From NCBI GenBank assembly GCA_025331435.1, contig JAIWNI010000057.1:62001-126000 (forward strand): a DNA stretch of 64,000 nucleotides. The letters run 5' to 3'. A model generated the notes under the pieces. It did no database searches. It was not told where the DNA came from and saw only the letters and a list, made by a program, of their open reading frames with translations. A program made the position numbers and the translations under genes. This DNA is from Choanephora cucurbitarum. Taxonomy: Eukaryota > Mucoromycota > Mucoromycetes > Mucorales > Choanephoraceae. This document shows, in pieces, positions 1 through 12,500 of the stretch (its first letter is position 1; every line of letters begins with the position of its first letter).

Positions 1-26
1 AACGTAGACAACCTCTTTAATTTAAT

Positions 27-1253
27 TTATTGATACAATATACCAAACTTTCTTTGAAACTTGAGTATTTCTTGATCCATACGCTCTAGAATATCGATTG
101 GACTCTCTTGTCCTTTGATCTGTGCTGCCATAAAAGGCAAGGGTGTTAATGGACTGCTATCTTCACTGAGACTGCTTTCACTACCACTGCTACTACTGCT
201 ACTACTATTGCCGGTATGCAGAGTGTTTGTTTCTATTTCTTCATGATCGGTAGAGGGAATGGTATCGCATTCATCTAACAGAGGCAAAGTGGAAGCTGTA
301 CTTAGAGATGAATGGGAAGAGGAGACAGAGAGCGACCTTGGTCGATAGTAATAAGGATCTGTTACTCTTTTCTGATTGAGTAGAGGCTCTTCTGATTTCA
401 ACTTGGTGATGCAGTCCAAGATTTGCTTGGCTCGCTTATGCATGTCTGAAAAGGACATTTTTGAGCTTGGGTATTTGACTTTGGCAGGTGGTGAACCCTC
501 TCTAGCAGGTCTACCATCTGAATAATTCCAATAAGGTGTATATTTCTTTCGGAGCGGAGATTCGTCCGTTGGGTCGGCTGTCTTTGTACGGCGTATTCTT
601 GGTTCATCTTCTTGAATAAGTGGAGAAGAAGAAGGCGATAAAGGGGTATGATGGTCCGAGCTAGGTGGGGACAATAAAGACGATGCAGGCGATTTGGGTG
701 AACAGACCTCTGTATGAGCAATAGATGGATCCTTCTTGCGCCTTTTGCTGGTTCTTCCGGGCGATTCGGAGTTGTTCGGAGATGAATCCTGTTGATTCAC
801 AAGACCAGCATGATACAATCGTTTAGACCTAACCTATCACTTAGTAATTGAATGGATAAAAATAAAACTATTTCGCACCTTCCATTTGATTTCTTTATCA
901 CTTGGTGATTTTCAGGTCGACATTGATCACAATAGTAATGATCTGGTAATTTGTCCTGAATAAGGCCAATGCATTCACAATGTTGCCATACTTCACATTT
1001 ATCGCACTGTACCATGAGTCCTACATTATCTATACTTATGTTGAGTGATTTCTGTAAGAGTATTCCAGTCAAAAAACTTACGTGCTTCTCCACATATACA
1101 TCGAGTGACTGAGCCTGCGTCTGAACTTTCCTCATCGGAACTCTCCATGACCTTTTTCTTCAAGGCTTCCTGTAGTTGTTTACGAGTTCTACGTGTTGGT
1201 GCTTTTTTTTGTTAGTCTTCCTCTTCTTGTTTTTTCTGTTTGAGCTTACTCAT
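27..1253 (-). CDS. PHD-finger protein, Cti6-like (histone-reader type)
   Basis: Chromatin-associated PHD-finger protein, probably a reader of methylated histone H3 in a histone deacetylase complex; that role is inferred from Cti6-type proteins. Four exons can be joined by frame: 1253-1250, 1201-1082, 1020-879 and 828-27, giving about 355 aa. The first coding exon is only four bases (ATG plus A) before a GTAAG donor with a CTAAC branch site. The PHD finger is split by an intron: CICGEA on one exon, then [17 protein letters not shown] and [10 protein letters not shown] on the next, giving the C4-H-C3 zinc pattern at about residues 36-84. The remaining C-terminal part is Ser/Pro-rich and basic (TSKRRKKD), probably disordered, and ends in a short helical stretch. 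The gene lies at the window edge but its stop (27-29) is inside. Family level is sure; exact orthology to Cti6 is less so. Confidence 0.8.
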
Positions 1254-2865
1254 AAATAATTATTAAAGGGAAAGGGGGTATAATTGAATCAAGTTGAAAA
1301 CATATAAAAACAAAGAAAGAGAGATAAGCGGTTTTTGTCTTATAAAAAGAAAAATAAATAAAAAGGAAAGAGAGAAAAGGAATCCGAATTGCTATTTTTC
1401 CCGTGAAAAAAAAAGTGCTACGATTTAAATACCAGATTGTATGCAAAGTCATCTTTTGGGAATGTGCACCTTTTTCTCAAAATGATGTGTCACTAGAATA
1501 AGAAAGCAAAAAGCATCTTTCTGATCATAAAGAGAATGAATCGAGCAATGCATTGAGCCTATTATAAAAGAAGGGAAGAGCGAGGGAAACTCAAGCAGTG
1601 TTTTGAGCTGATCATCAAAGAAAGAGTAGAGATGGCACCTAATTTACAAATCCAAGTGTTGCTGATTTGAAGTGACTGAAATTTCCTTTTATAAAATGTC
1701 AATTCATATTTTAGTCTGCCTGTCATTCAAAAAAAAAGGATATGGCTAATTGAAGAGTTAGAAAAAAAGCGCTTCACCATATAGTATAGCTTTCTTTTCA
1801 TAGAGCTGTTATTATCTCTATCAACTAAACGATAAGATAGGAATGCCAGTATTTCAAAACTATCACATTTGCGCAGAAACAAGCGAATTTCTAAAGTGAA
1901 GTCAACATGCGATACCACTACTTTAAAAAAGCAACCATACAGAAGACGGAGAAACAATGAGATGTGAACAACATAGATTGACGAATGGAAGGAATGCCTT
2001 CAACAGTGTCTTAATTAACTCAGGCAAATAGATTAAACCAGCCAATAATCACCAATTGGTTGTTATACAGCTTCCAATCGATTCCTCTAAGCCTTATTTG
2101 TCAGAAATAAAAGATTCTTCTGAATCCTTTGTGATCACCAGCAAAGTTTATGCTTTCAATTCTATTCTCAAGCAATAAAGAACAACCCGTTGATGAAACG
2201 AAGTTGACTGTTTGCAAATAACTTATAAGTTCGGCTTATTTTCCATGTATGAAACTAGTTTTGTTCTATAGAGACAGAGAGATTTGAAGGGACTATTTTG
2301 ATTTCAAACAATTTGGTTGTAGTGATCTAGCTTGATTCAAGTTTGTGCTTAGATATATTATTGCTGTCTGATATTCTTTATTTAATATTCATTGGGCTGA
2401 AACCAGTTCATTTCAAGCAATAATGTATTCATTGTAATCATAAATAGACTAATTTAAATTTCTGATTAATGTTGGATGAAAGGAAAAGGAATTTAGCATG
2501 GTTCCATCAAATTTCTTTTTTCGGCATAAGCTACTTTTGATAACTCTCAATATCTTTCTGATATCAGATAGACTCAGCACGAGGTCATGTCCCAGACAAT
2601 TATGCACTGTTTCTTTGTCTAATAATTGGCAATATTGCTCCACTGTTTTCAAGCAATTTGAATGCTATTCAGAAATAAAATGACTCTGGTTGCACCCAGC
2701 AAATCACCAATATATGTACATGTATACATATGAGTTTTTCTCCTGAAATATTCAATATCAATCAGCTCTTATTGAAGACAATGACGACTCTTTTTGAAGA
2801 CTCATCGCGTGCACAACATACTGTTGACCAGCTGCATGTCCATAACTATCTGTAAGCGGATTCGA
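1254..2865. other. AT-rich intergenic region, no gene seen
   Basis: About 1.6 kb of AT-rich sequence between the PHD gene start and the dispersed repeat. The open frames are short, have no recognisable motif and are not flanked by convincing splice sites. The first few hundred bases should hold the promoter of the minus-strand PHD gene; a long A/T and GA-rich stretch lies at about 1305-1380. No tRNA or repeat was recognised. Confidence 0.5.
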
Positions 2866-3283
2866 TTTTATCACATAAGAACAACCGTCAAGTATTCTGT
2901 CGATGACTGCTCCATCTCTGACTGTCTCGAATCGGTTCTGTTCCACTTGGCTATTCTACTGCTGCCCAACTCTTACTCGAGCTATACATGACTATCTCTG
3001 TCTTTTGCTCATGAGGCCTTTCGATCGTCCCTATAGTTACATCCTGACTTGTCATACCCTACATTTCTTTCCTTCTCTTTTTCTCTTGTTGTTTTTTGTT
3101 TGCTGTTTGTTGTTTGTCTGTGACTCTGACTGAGGTATCTGACTAGCGTCTATGTCAGGACTATGGGACAACAAAGGAAAGCAAGTTGCCAAAGAAGACT
3201 GTCGAACACATAAGCTGTATGACTGGATCTCTGTTTAGATCTGAGAAATCAGCCTCAAGCTTGTCTAGCTGGGTTTAGCTTTA

Positions 3284-3410
3284 CTGTACTCTGGCTGTAC
3301 TCTGGCTGTACTCTGGCTGTACTCTGGCTGTACTCTGGCTGTACTCTGATTGCACTCTGATTGTACTCTGATTGCACTCTGACTGTACTCTGATTGTATT
3401 CTGGTTGTAT
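3284..3410 (+). repeat. 11-bp minisatellite inside repeat copy A
   Basis: About eleven to twelve head-to-tail copies of an 11-base unit, CTGTACTCTGG, drifting to CTGATTGCACT-like variants at the 3' side. The inverted mate near 57120-57165 holds only about one such unit, so the expansion is specific to copy A. Confidence 0.9.
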
Positions 3411-4343
3411 TTTCATGCAACATATAGGCTGCACTGATAGCTTCAGCTGTCAGAAATCAAATGGGAGAGGAAGGGAGTGTATGCGCCTATACAGATAGCT
3501 GGCGTGTGAGTGAGTGTGTATAGGATGCCTATGGGTGGCTTTTTGGCAGGATTGGTAAACAAAGGATCATATGAAGGTTTTGTCACTTGGGTAGATTTTT
3601 CTGATTGGTTGGTCCATAATCAACTGACTCTACCTCCTTGATCTTGATAAATACACGCCCTTGGCCTTTTCTCTTTTTTTTCCCCTTTTTTTCTTTTTCA
3701 CTTCGTATCTCTCCCTCTCTTTTCAAGACAAGGTCAAGGCAAACCAAAAGCTAAGTATTATCTCTCTTTTTCTTTTTAATGGTGATGTACAATAAGTAAA
3801 AAGATATGCGTGCTTGTGCATGCGTGTCTGAAGGGCGTGTTATATTCTTCTTTACTGTCTGATTGATGTCTCTTTGACGCGCTCGCTGAATATACTTTGG
3901 CTTGAAGTGTGTCTTTAAGGGATATCTCACAGTATCGAATTCAATGAAAATGAAATGGAGCTCCATGTAGCTCACATTCAGCACTTCATTCATTCAGCGG
4001 ATGCGTCTGAATGGTGCCTAGTCTATACTTTGTAAAATTTTGTGATTGTATCAGTACTTTTTAGTACTTTCTTTATCTCTACTTTTTTGTTATTTTATCA
4101 TCTTATTACTCGAACCCGATTCATCTACTACTACTACTACTACTACTACTCTTTTGCTCTATCTGGTACGCGCTTTAGATCACGAAGCCAGGGCAAGAAA
4201 AAAACCCAAATAACCTATTACAAGCCGATGTCCAAAAAGAAAAAAAAAACTGCTTCTCTATCGCTTGCTTCTCGGTCCGTTGTCTCTTGGTCTGCTTTAC
4301 TCTTATACATGCGTGTCTCGCTGAATTGGGTTCACTTTACTTC

Positions 4344-4469
<126 letters not shown>

Positions 4470-4745
4470 CCGGTCATTTTCTGCTGCTGCTGTCTGTCTG
4501 TCTGTTATTTCCAAGGTATCACTCTCAAGGCCTACCTAAGCTCTCTGTCAAGCTAGACATTTCGTCATATAATCTTAGAAACATGCTATACCATCTATCT
4601 AGTCAGATATAAACCAAAAAAAAAAAGAATAAAAACGTGTTTCTACATCCATCTACATAGAATATATTGATATACTAAAAAAAGTCGCATATGCTCTCTT
4701 GTTAAGTTAAACCAAAATGCATGATAATGAAGGAGGGCCTCTTTT

Positions 4746-5371
4746 TTGAGCTCAATCATATTTATTCCACACCGTTATAACGAAATCAGTAAAAGTATTA
4801 GTTATACAACTCGCTATAACATTGCGAGATGGCCAAAAAAAAGGGAGAACAAAGACAGTGAATCTTTGTTTTGGTTTGTCTTTTGCTTCTCAACTTCTCT
4901 TTAATATGAAATGTGATGATTTGAGTTCTCATATAGCCACCTAGCAAGAGATAATTTTTTTCTAAAATAGTCAGTATTGACCTATTGTTTGAGTCCTGGC
5001 CAAAGCTACTATGACTCTATGTTTATTAAAAAGGAGAGCTCTTTTAAAGGCATTGATGTCATTCCATACTCTAGCCGTGACTAATAACTTTAGCAATGAA
5101 ACACCTTCAATTTTGCTTATCTTTGAAATACTACAAATGATGGCATGATAAACTATTGATTTTAGCGCGCGTAATTCTATCTTAAAACGACTGCTAATCA
5201 TCATAGTCATCCACAATGCTTTCAGGCTTATTCCTGACACAAGTTTTTAATCAGATCAGTTGTCAGCCTGTAACACTTGGAAAAAAAAGAGAGACCACTC
5301 AATTGCCTTTCTGAGTCAATATTTCCTATCCCTCTTTTTTTCTTTTGAATAAAGTAGTTTGTTTCTTCAAT
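4746..5371. other. Intergenic, upstream of transporter gene
   Basis: About 620 bases between repeat copy A and the transporter start. No gene or structured element was recognised. Its last 100 bases carry A-rich and then T/C-rich tracts (about 5281-5345), typical of a fungal core promoter for the plus-strand gene that follows. Confidence 0.5.
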
Positions 5372-6667
5372 ATGAAAAACAAACTAGAAGACTTGCCTTT
5401 ACCGGCAAGCTCTAGTAAGAAGCCAGGCACAACCAAGTTCATGACTTCCAATACAACCCTGACAACAATCACGGTAGCCTACATGGTCATTGGCATAGTC
5501 ACCACGTTGATCAACAAACTACTGCTGACTTATTCCGAATACAAGTTTCCATACCCTCTCTTTACTGTCTTATTTCAACTCTCGATTTCCTTCTCGGTCC
5601 TTATGCTTTGGAGTCAATGGCAGCCAATGTAACGACAATTTGAAAATCATTGTTTTTTTTTAAAAAAAAAGGTCCCGTTAACTTGACCCCTTTCCTCTTA
5701 ATATAGACAACATCCCACTGTAAAATTTACATTTCGTTGGGATACAACCATTGCTCGTCGAACCATGCCATTGACTATTGTCTACGTCTGTATTGTATTG
5801 TTTCATCCATTGTATCTCCAGCATGTGGAAGCAACCAACTACCATTTCACACAGTCACTTTCGATTGGATTTTCTATGGTCTTTTCTTATTTGATGCTTC
5901 AGACAAATTATTCAAGGCATATCAAATCGGCCTGTGTCTCCATCATCATCGGCACCTGTGTAGCTTCTATGGGATATATCAATTTCTCCTTGGCAGGCGC
6001 TTTCTATGGTCTTGCTTGGCCTGCCATGCTAGCGTTGTATGGTATCTATTTAAAGAAGACACTACTTGCTTTACGGCATGACATCTGGTAAGTGTATTAT
6101 ACAATGAATATCCTCTTCTCCTTTCCTTTCTTTTTCTAACATGGTACTTAAGGATGCTTGTTCAATACAACACTTTGTTGTCTATTGCTTTGTTAACGCC
6201 ATTTGTTATTTTATCGGGTGAATTAACAGAGATCTTCTCTACGGTTTGGTTTTGGGATGAATTTGGTTTTTGGCTACAGATGTTGATCACATCCATAGCT
6301 GGATTAAGTGTCAATTTGATCATGATGGTTTTGCTAACTTATACCTCACCTTTGACATTGGTTGTGGCGATAACATCTAAAGTAACAAAAAAAAGAAGGG
6401 CAATGTATATGGTTTTCATAACTAACTTGTTTCTGTATATATATAGACCATCATTCAGACTTTATTCATAGCCATTTTGTTTGGAAATAGGCTTCAACTC
6501 TTGGTAAAAAGAAAAACAGCATATATTATATACATACATATGTATATCTTTTATTGAGAAAAGAACTAATAATTTTTTTTTGATGATAGAATATCATGGG
6601 CATGTTAATTGCCCTAACAGGAGCCTGTTCTTACTGCTTCTTGCGAATGAAAGAATCAAAGCTTTAG
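5372..6667 (+). CDS. Nucleotide-sugar transporter, GDP-fucose (SLC35C1)-like
   Basis: Multi-pass Golgi/ER transporter of the drug/metabolite superfamily (TPT/SLC35), probably exchanging a GDP-sugar for GMP. Five exons join cleanly: 5372-5628, 5707-6087, 6153-6381, 6447-6503 and 6590-6667, about 333 aa. The start is the ATG at 5372. Features are the first membrane helix with VTTLINKLLLT, the conserved segment ending in ALRHDIWMLVQYN and GEL, and the helix with YTSPLTLVVAITSK, which lines up with the YNN, GEL and FTSPLTHNVSGTAK region of animal GDP-fucose transporters. Several equivalents of the substrate-loop residues are changed, so the substrate could be another GDP-sugar. Mucoralean walls contain fucose, which fits. 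The stop codon overlaps that of the convergent deubiquitinase gene. Confidence 0.8.
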
Positions 6668-8860
6668 ATAGCTAATGAATGAATGACATCATCCTCTTCC
6701 TTTTTCTCTTGAGTTGAAGTTTCTTGTTGTTTAGAGTCAAGGTATAAGGACTGGATCATCTTGTTCACCTCAATTAAGAAGTTAGCATTCTCTTCAGCAG
6801 ACATGAATAAATGACTCTTGAGGGACCTCAGCAATTTCTCCAAGCGTGTCATTGTTCCATAGCTTGAGTTCAGATCAATTTTCCTTTTTTGATTTTGTAA
6901 TAAATGTAAGTAATACTAATGACAATAAGAAACCATGCTTAAATGTATATTTACTTGTCATAAGTTCGGTATTGACGAAGCAAGTTCTTTAAGATGTCAA
7001 GCATATCAGGCGAGACTTGCTTGCATTGTACAATCTTCTTGAAGCAAGCAAATGGCAATCCTAAGTGAAAGAATGTGTTACATAGAAGGAAATCGCATCT
7101 TTCTTATAAATCATTTTACGATATGTTTTGTCTGGACTCCACCGGTCTCCAACATGAAAGAATTGGAACTGTGACTTTTCAGATAAACTGGCATTATAAG
7201 GTGTGATAATAGTACCAATGAAAGGCTCAACACCGCTTGTCTCATCACGAAAGAGATACTTTAAAAAAAAAATCCCAAAATGAGCTATCACTTTTGATTT
7301 TCTTTCACAATTCAACTACCTGATAAGACAATTGATTCTGAATATCTCGAATACTTGGCTCAGGATCAAAAGTAGGATGTGAATGATACCATCCTACTAC
7401 CTTCAGTCCTTTCTTTTCAAAGACTTCTCTTGCCTCCATTTCCGAATCGGGATCCATTTCACACTATCAATATTCAGTGTCTAATTGGTCGGAAAAGATC
7501 TTTTTTTGTGTTTTTTACCTGTGTACCTGTACTTGTACTACGACAAGGAAAGACATAAACCACCTCTAATTCTTTTTCACCTGATGTTTCATTCTGGTTG
7601 AATCTTCCACCTAAAAGACCAATGATTTCAGCACTAGCAAGGTGAGAATGGAATTCCATTACAAGCTTTTTGTAAAGAAAGTAAAGTCAAAACCAAATAT
7701 CACGCTATATGAAGACGGAACACTTACTAGTGCATTGCTTGTGATAGTGACAGAAAATGGTGCGTGTGACGCTTTAGGATAAAAGCTTACGGGGATGAGG
7801 CGGAAGGCGTCATCAATAAATCCGGAGTCATTCATACTTTCATCGTAAAATGTTTCAGGTTTTTTGATAGTACGCTTAGGTCTTGATGTACCATCTAGGA
7901 TAACAATGAGCTCAAATGTAACTTCTTTTGTTTTAAGAAAGACTTACCTCCTCGAATAATGTTATTTCTTGCCACTTTAGTCAGGTTTTCTTCGCCTTCA
8001 CTATCAACATCAGCCCTAAAGAGAGAGAGAGTTGAAAGAACAAAAACAAGGTTATGACTCAGAAAGAGGACAGAGAACAAACAAACAAAATGTACTACGT
8101 ACCAATAATACCCAGGCATCTTTTTTGACTTTTTATGAGTGGATCTAAACAATCATAAACAGGGTTCATGAGTAAAAAAGAAAAAATCTAATATGTACTT
8201 CAATCATCTCTAAATTTACCCGTCTTCTGAAAGGCGATGTGTTCGTGTGTAAGCGCGCTTTTTGATGGCAACAGGCGCGCTACAGTTGGTGTTGATAATT
8301 CGGTTGTTTTCAAGGTAAGTATGAATTCTTCCCACCGCGTTGACATCGCCAGCATCTTTTAGGTTTTTACGACCTGCTGTTTTTGTAAGATAGTTGGGTC
8401 GATTGTTCTTCCAACATTGAATGATATGATTTCTGATACGCATGTATCGTTCGGGCGTTTTGGCCGGCTTTCCCATAAACCATTCTGCGTTCTTTTTGCG
8501 TTCGTGATCTGTGATTTCATTCAAATCAATTTCCTTTTATGCAAAAGATATTTTAGACATCTATCTCTCGTAAACTTTATTTCTTACCACTTCTGTTACT
8601 TGCTCTTGACCTTCAAGTGCGGTTTCTGTTACTTGCTCTTTGGTTTCAACCACAGTCTCTGTTACCTGTTCTTCAGTTTCTACCACAGTCTCGGTTGACT
8701 CAATGATCACTTGATGATTTATTTCTGATAACTGAAGTGAGCCTTGGGAATTATTGAGCTGAAGAGGCATAAGTGATGTATGAGATGTACCACTGGCGTC
8801 CTGAAGGTTATTCAACATGTGTAAAGGGGGAAGCATTTGGCTTGGATTAGGTAATGACAT
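6664..8860 (-). CDS. SWIRM + MPN (JAMM) deubiquitinase, MYSM1-like
   Basis: Putative chromatin-bound metalloprotease removing ubiquitin from histone H2A; the function is inferred from MYSM1. About eight exons. The start is ATG at 8860, with exon 1 to about 8588 and exon 2 from 8533. The N-terminus is Gln/Glu/Thr-rich. A SWIRM domain follows ([39 protein letters not shown]). The MPN domain, about 7700-7060, reads [18 protein letters not shown] and then the JAMM zinc site [17 protein letters not shown], with both His and the Asp intact, so the enzyme should be active. No SANT/Myb repeat was seen, unlike animal MYSM1. The C-terminal tail is helical ([19 protein letters not shown]). Convergent with the transporter gene, with a 4-base stop overlap at 6664-6667. 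Confidence 0.85.
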
Positions 8861-9587
8861 GAAGAAAAGAAAGAAAAAGAGAAAGAGTGAAAGAGAGATA
8901 GAATGGATTGATAAACCAATTTTTTATAAGGTGCCACTTGTCCGGTTTAGTGTGCATAAAAGCTTAATTTGAAAGAAGAGAGATCCTGATGTGCATATAT
9001 CAAATTACTCATACTGCTAAAAAGGAATTGGCGTATTTATGCATGCAAGTTTATGATATTGACAATAGCAAGTCTCTTTTTTCTTCTTAAAGGGACCTTA
9101 AGCACTGTAGTTCACTGCTTGGAAGCTTCTTATGAGATCTATAGCTCTCTCTCTCTCTCTTTTATTTTCTCTCAATACACATCTATGTATTCTTTCATGC
9201 TTGTGATACCAAAAATCTTTTAAAGGATATACGTGTTTACTTGTATGTCTCTTTGATATACCCTTCTTAACTTTCATGGTATCGTTTTCTTGTCAGCATC
9301 AATGATAGAATGATAAATCTCATTTGCTTTTTTTTTACTCCCTCATTCATAGCTTAAACATGCAAATTCACAGAATAAGTTCAAAATTCCATCACTCATT
9401 CCCATTCGGGACATATCATTATTGTTGAGTAGGCACACGTACTCTTAATCACCAAAAGCACAAGTACATTATTTAATCACTTGTTTTATTGCTCTTACAA
9501 AAATATTTATCTTAAAATATTGCCATAAGCCTATTGATCTGTTTTCCCTCGCAATTTAAACTTTGTACAAGTGCAAAATGTTTATAT
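8861..9587. other. Intergenic, promoter of the MYSM1-like gene
   Basis: About 730 AT-rich bases between the deubiquitinase start and the helicase stop, both on the minus strand. It holds a CT dinucleotide tract at about 9150-9162 and GA-rich sequence next to the deubiquitinase start. No gene was recognised. Confidence 0.5.
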
Positions 9588-12500
9588 TTAAGATTCAATT
9601 TGCAAGCTGTTAGATTGCTTTTTACGTTTTATGGTTCCAGAACAGTTTTCTGAAATATGCTGATTAGCGTCTATCTTGTTGAATCTATAGATCTTATTAC
9701 AATCTTGGCAAAACCAGAATGTTTTGATATTAGCAGGAATATGATCTTCAGAAGCAGGAATAGATGAGGCAGTAGATGGTACTTCTATGCTTTTGTAAAA
9801 CAAATTGGCTGATATGCGTAAACCAGACCGAATAACTACAGCGTTCGTACAACAGAAATAGAAAAAAAAGTTTATAAACATGATCGTTATTGTTGCTGCT
9901 CCAAATACCTTCTCTAGATTTCCACTCTCTTGGTAAGTTTTGATCCTGATGGCTTGTGTCTGAGATGTATTTTGGATACTAAATAACCTAATGGTCAATG
10001 TTTGTGGTTGTCTATTAAACTTTGCCTCACCATCTTCAATAGTTCAGAAGCTTTCGCTACCCTTAATTCTGCCGAGATAGATGTATCTACAAACTCTACT
10101 ATTCTCTCTGATTTCCACCGCAGAAAAAAAAACACAGGATGTCAATGCTTCTTCTTGTTTAAGACAAACAAGTCAATCATTTTTTTTTACCTTTGAGTTT
10201 CTTTGTAACCAGTTGGAACTCTCTTTCAACTTCAGGAGTCCACATATCCCATGAATCATTCAGATTTGATTGTTCATCCAAAATTTGCTGTATCGTCAAA
10301 GGCAAGTCTTTTTTCGCTTCTGGACTTATGATCGACTGATGAAAAGTAGGTTGGCTTGACTATGTTAAAGAAAAAGAAAAAGAGAATTGGATGATTTTAA
10401 TGCATGCACACTATGAATGAACTTTTCTTTTCTCTCACCTGTTCTAAACCACGACTGATCCGAATGTTTTGTAGTCTCTGCCATTCCGTTCGAAGCTGCC
10501 AAATAAGGTAAAGTACGTATTCAGACACTTGAGTAGTTTTGAATTGGATCATGAAATAAGAATCTACAACAAGAACACTACAATCAAAATTGATATCAAC
10601 TAAAACGCAAGAAGAGTATCCTAATTAGATCATTTGCAGGTTATTTTTTTTGGACATCAACTTGCTTGTTTTTCCAAACAAAAGTAAAGCATGTATGCCT
10701 AATAAGAGAATAAGTCATGTTTGCTTTGTGTTGCAATAGATTTCTTTACCAGGAACCCTAGTTATGTTCACTAGAAAAGGCTTATTTGTCTCTAGTAACT
10801 GAAGATAGCATAACAATTGATGGTACATGGATTCCTCTACAGTTTTATCATCTGTTCGTAACAATTAAGTTAATGCATGAAATAGTAGTAAAAGCGTAAG
10901 GGAAAAAACATATACCTCGTCTAGTGCTCTTATCATGACCTTGCACCCAGTCTGGATGGGAAGCAATGACACTACTGGGATGAATCGAGATAAAACTCTT
11001 GACTATCATATTTCTTTTTGAGAACGCATGCATAATATGGGGTCATTTACTTTACCTGGAACATGAAATACGAGCTCGTTACTTTTTCTGTAGGGATTGT
11101 GTTCATCTCCAATCGCTAATTGTGGATAAAGCGACGAGCAAAGAATGAGTTTGACCATCTGAATTTCCTTCTCAGAAAGAGATGATGCTCTTGACTTCAA
11201 CTGATTTACATTGTTCATCAAAGCAAACTCAAGGTCCTTTATGTCGTCACCTTCTATATAGTTAATGTTAGAATTAACTCATAGAAATAGTGAAATCTCT
11301 CTTTACCTTCACCTGAATCATCATTGTTTTCTAATGTGCCCCTATCCAGTATACGTCTTCTTTTCTTACTCCTTTGATCGTACTTTTCTCTTCGAAGCCT
11401 TTCTCTCATGGCGTTTTTAGATGCCTACAAACTACTTAACTTTCCTCTTCTATTTTTTCTGTTACCAACTTACTTCTTTGGTTGAATCACTATTATCTGA
11501 ACTCAATGATTGCATCAATCCAGGCTGAAAATCGTTCAGAATCTTTTCAAATTGTCTTTTCATTTTCGAAATCTGATAGATAGTTTTTCAGCTAGTTTAT
11601 GGAAGATATGTAACAGTCTGCCTTACCTCATAGAGCCGATGCTCTTCTACCATATGTTGTTTGCACCATTTGCGAGATGATATCTAAAGCATTTGTTTTT
11701 GAGAGATTGTTTCCGTTCATATTTGTAGTTTCCCTTTCCTACCTTGGTTCCTTTGATCTCTATCCATTTCTCCCATAAATTCAACAGTGTAAAAGGATCA
11801 CCATGTTTTGAATCAAATTGGCCTCTATTCTGCGATATCAAATGAAAAAGGTTTGAGTTGTCTTCAAAAGAAAGGATACCATTTTAAGTCTTTCTTTTAC
11901 ATACCTCCAAATGTTCTCGGTTTGAATTTTGTGTTATTCTAGAGAAAGGTGACTGCAAACTCATTCCGGCAGCAATTGTCAAGATAGGATCAATAACATC
12001 AAACACCTTTTTTAACAAATCAAGCTTAGTTACTTTTTTTTATATTCATTAGGCAGGGAGAGAAGGATGACTTACCACACCAAGCAAAAGCATTTTTCCA
12101 ACAATTGCATCTACAGGGAGTTTGGCCAAGACAGAGCCTAAGCCTAAAAGATTTTCATCCTCATCCGTAGCACCCAAATTATAAAGAAATTCCATAGACG
12201 AATTAATGGAATCCATTGAGGGGGCCTACACAAAACAATTAGATGGATCGCGTTATGCTGGCCAGTTAATGGGAATTACTTCAATATAGTCAAATTTTCT
12301 GGGATTGCCTAATCCCATATACTTTATCTGTAGTAACAAGGGATCGAGCGCTTCTCGTTGTATCTCAGGTATAGCGAAATCATGAAGGTGATTGAACTCG
12401 TTCTCTGAATAGAAACGGAAACATTCCCCGGGTCCTGTTCTACCTGCACGGCCTGTTCTTTGCTTTGCACTTGCTTTAGAAATCCAAAATTCTGATAAAT

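Noticed and set aside
3284..3410. Regular short repeats that could suggest a CRISPR array
   Set aside because: Units are 11 bases, directly adjacent with no spacers; this is a minisatellite in a eukaryote.
3751..3993. 80-codon minus frame conserved in repeat copy B
   Set aside because: Conserved only because the two repeat copies are recent duplicates; silent and replacement changes are equal and the C-termini differ.
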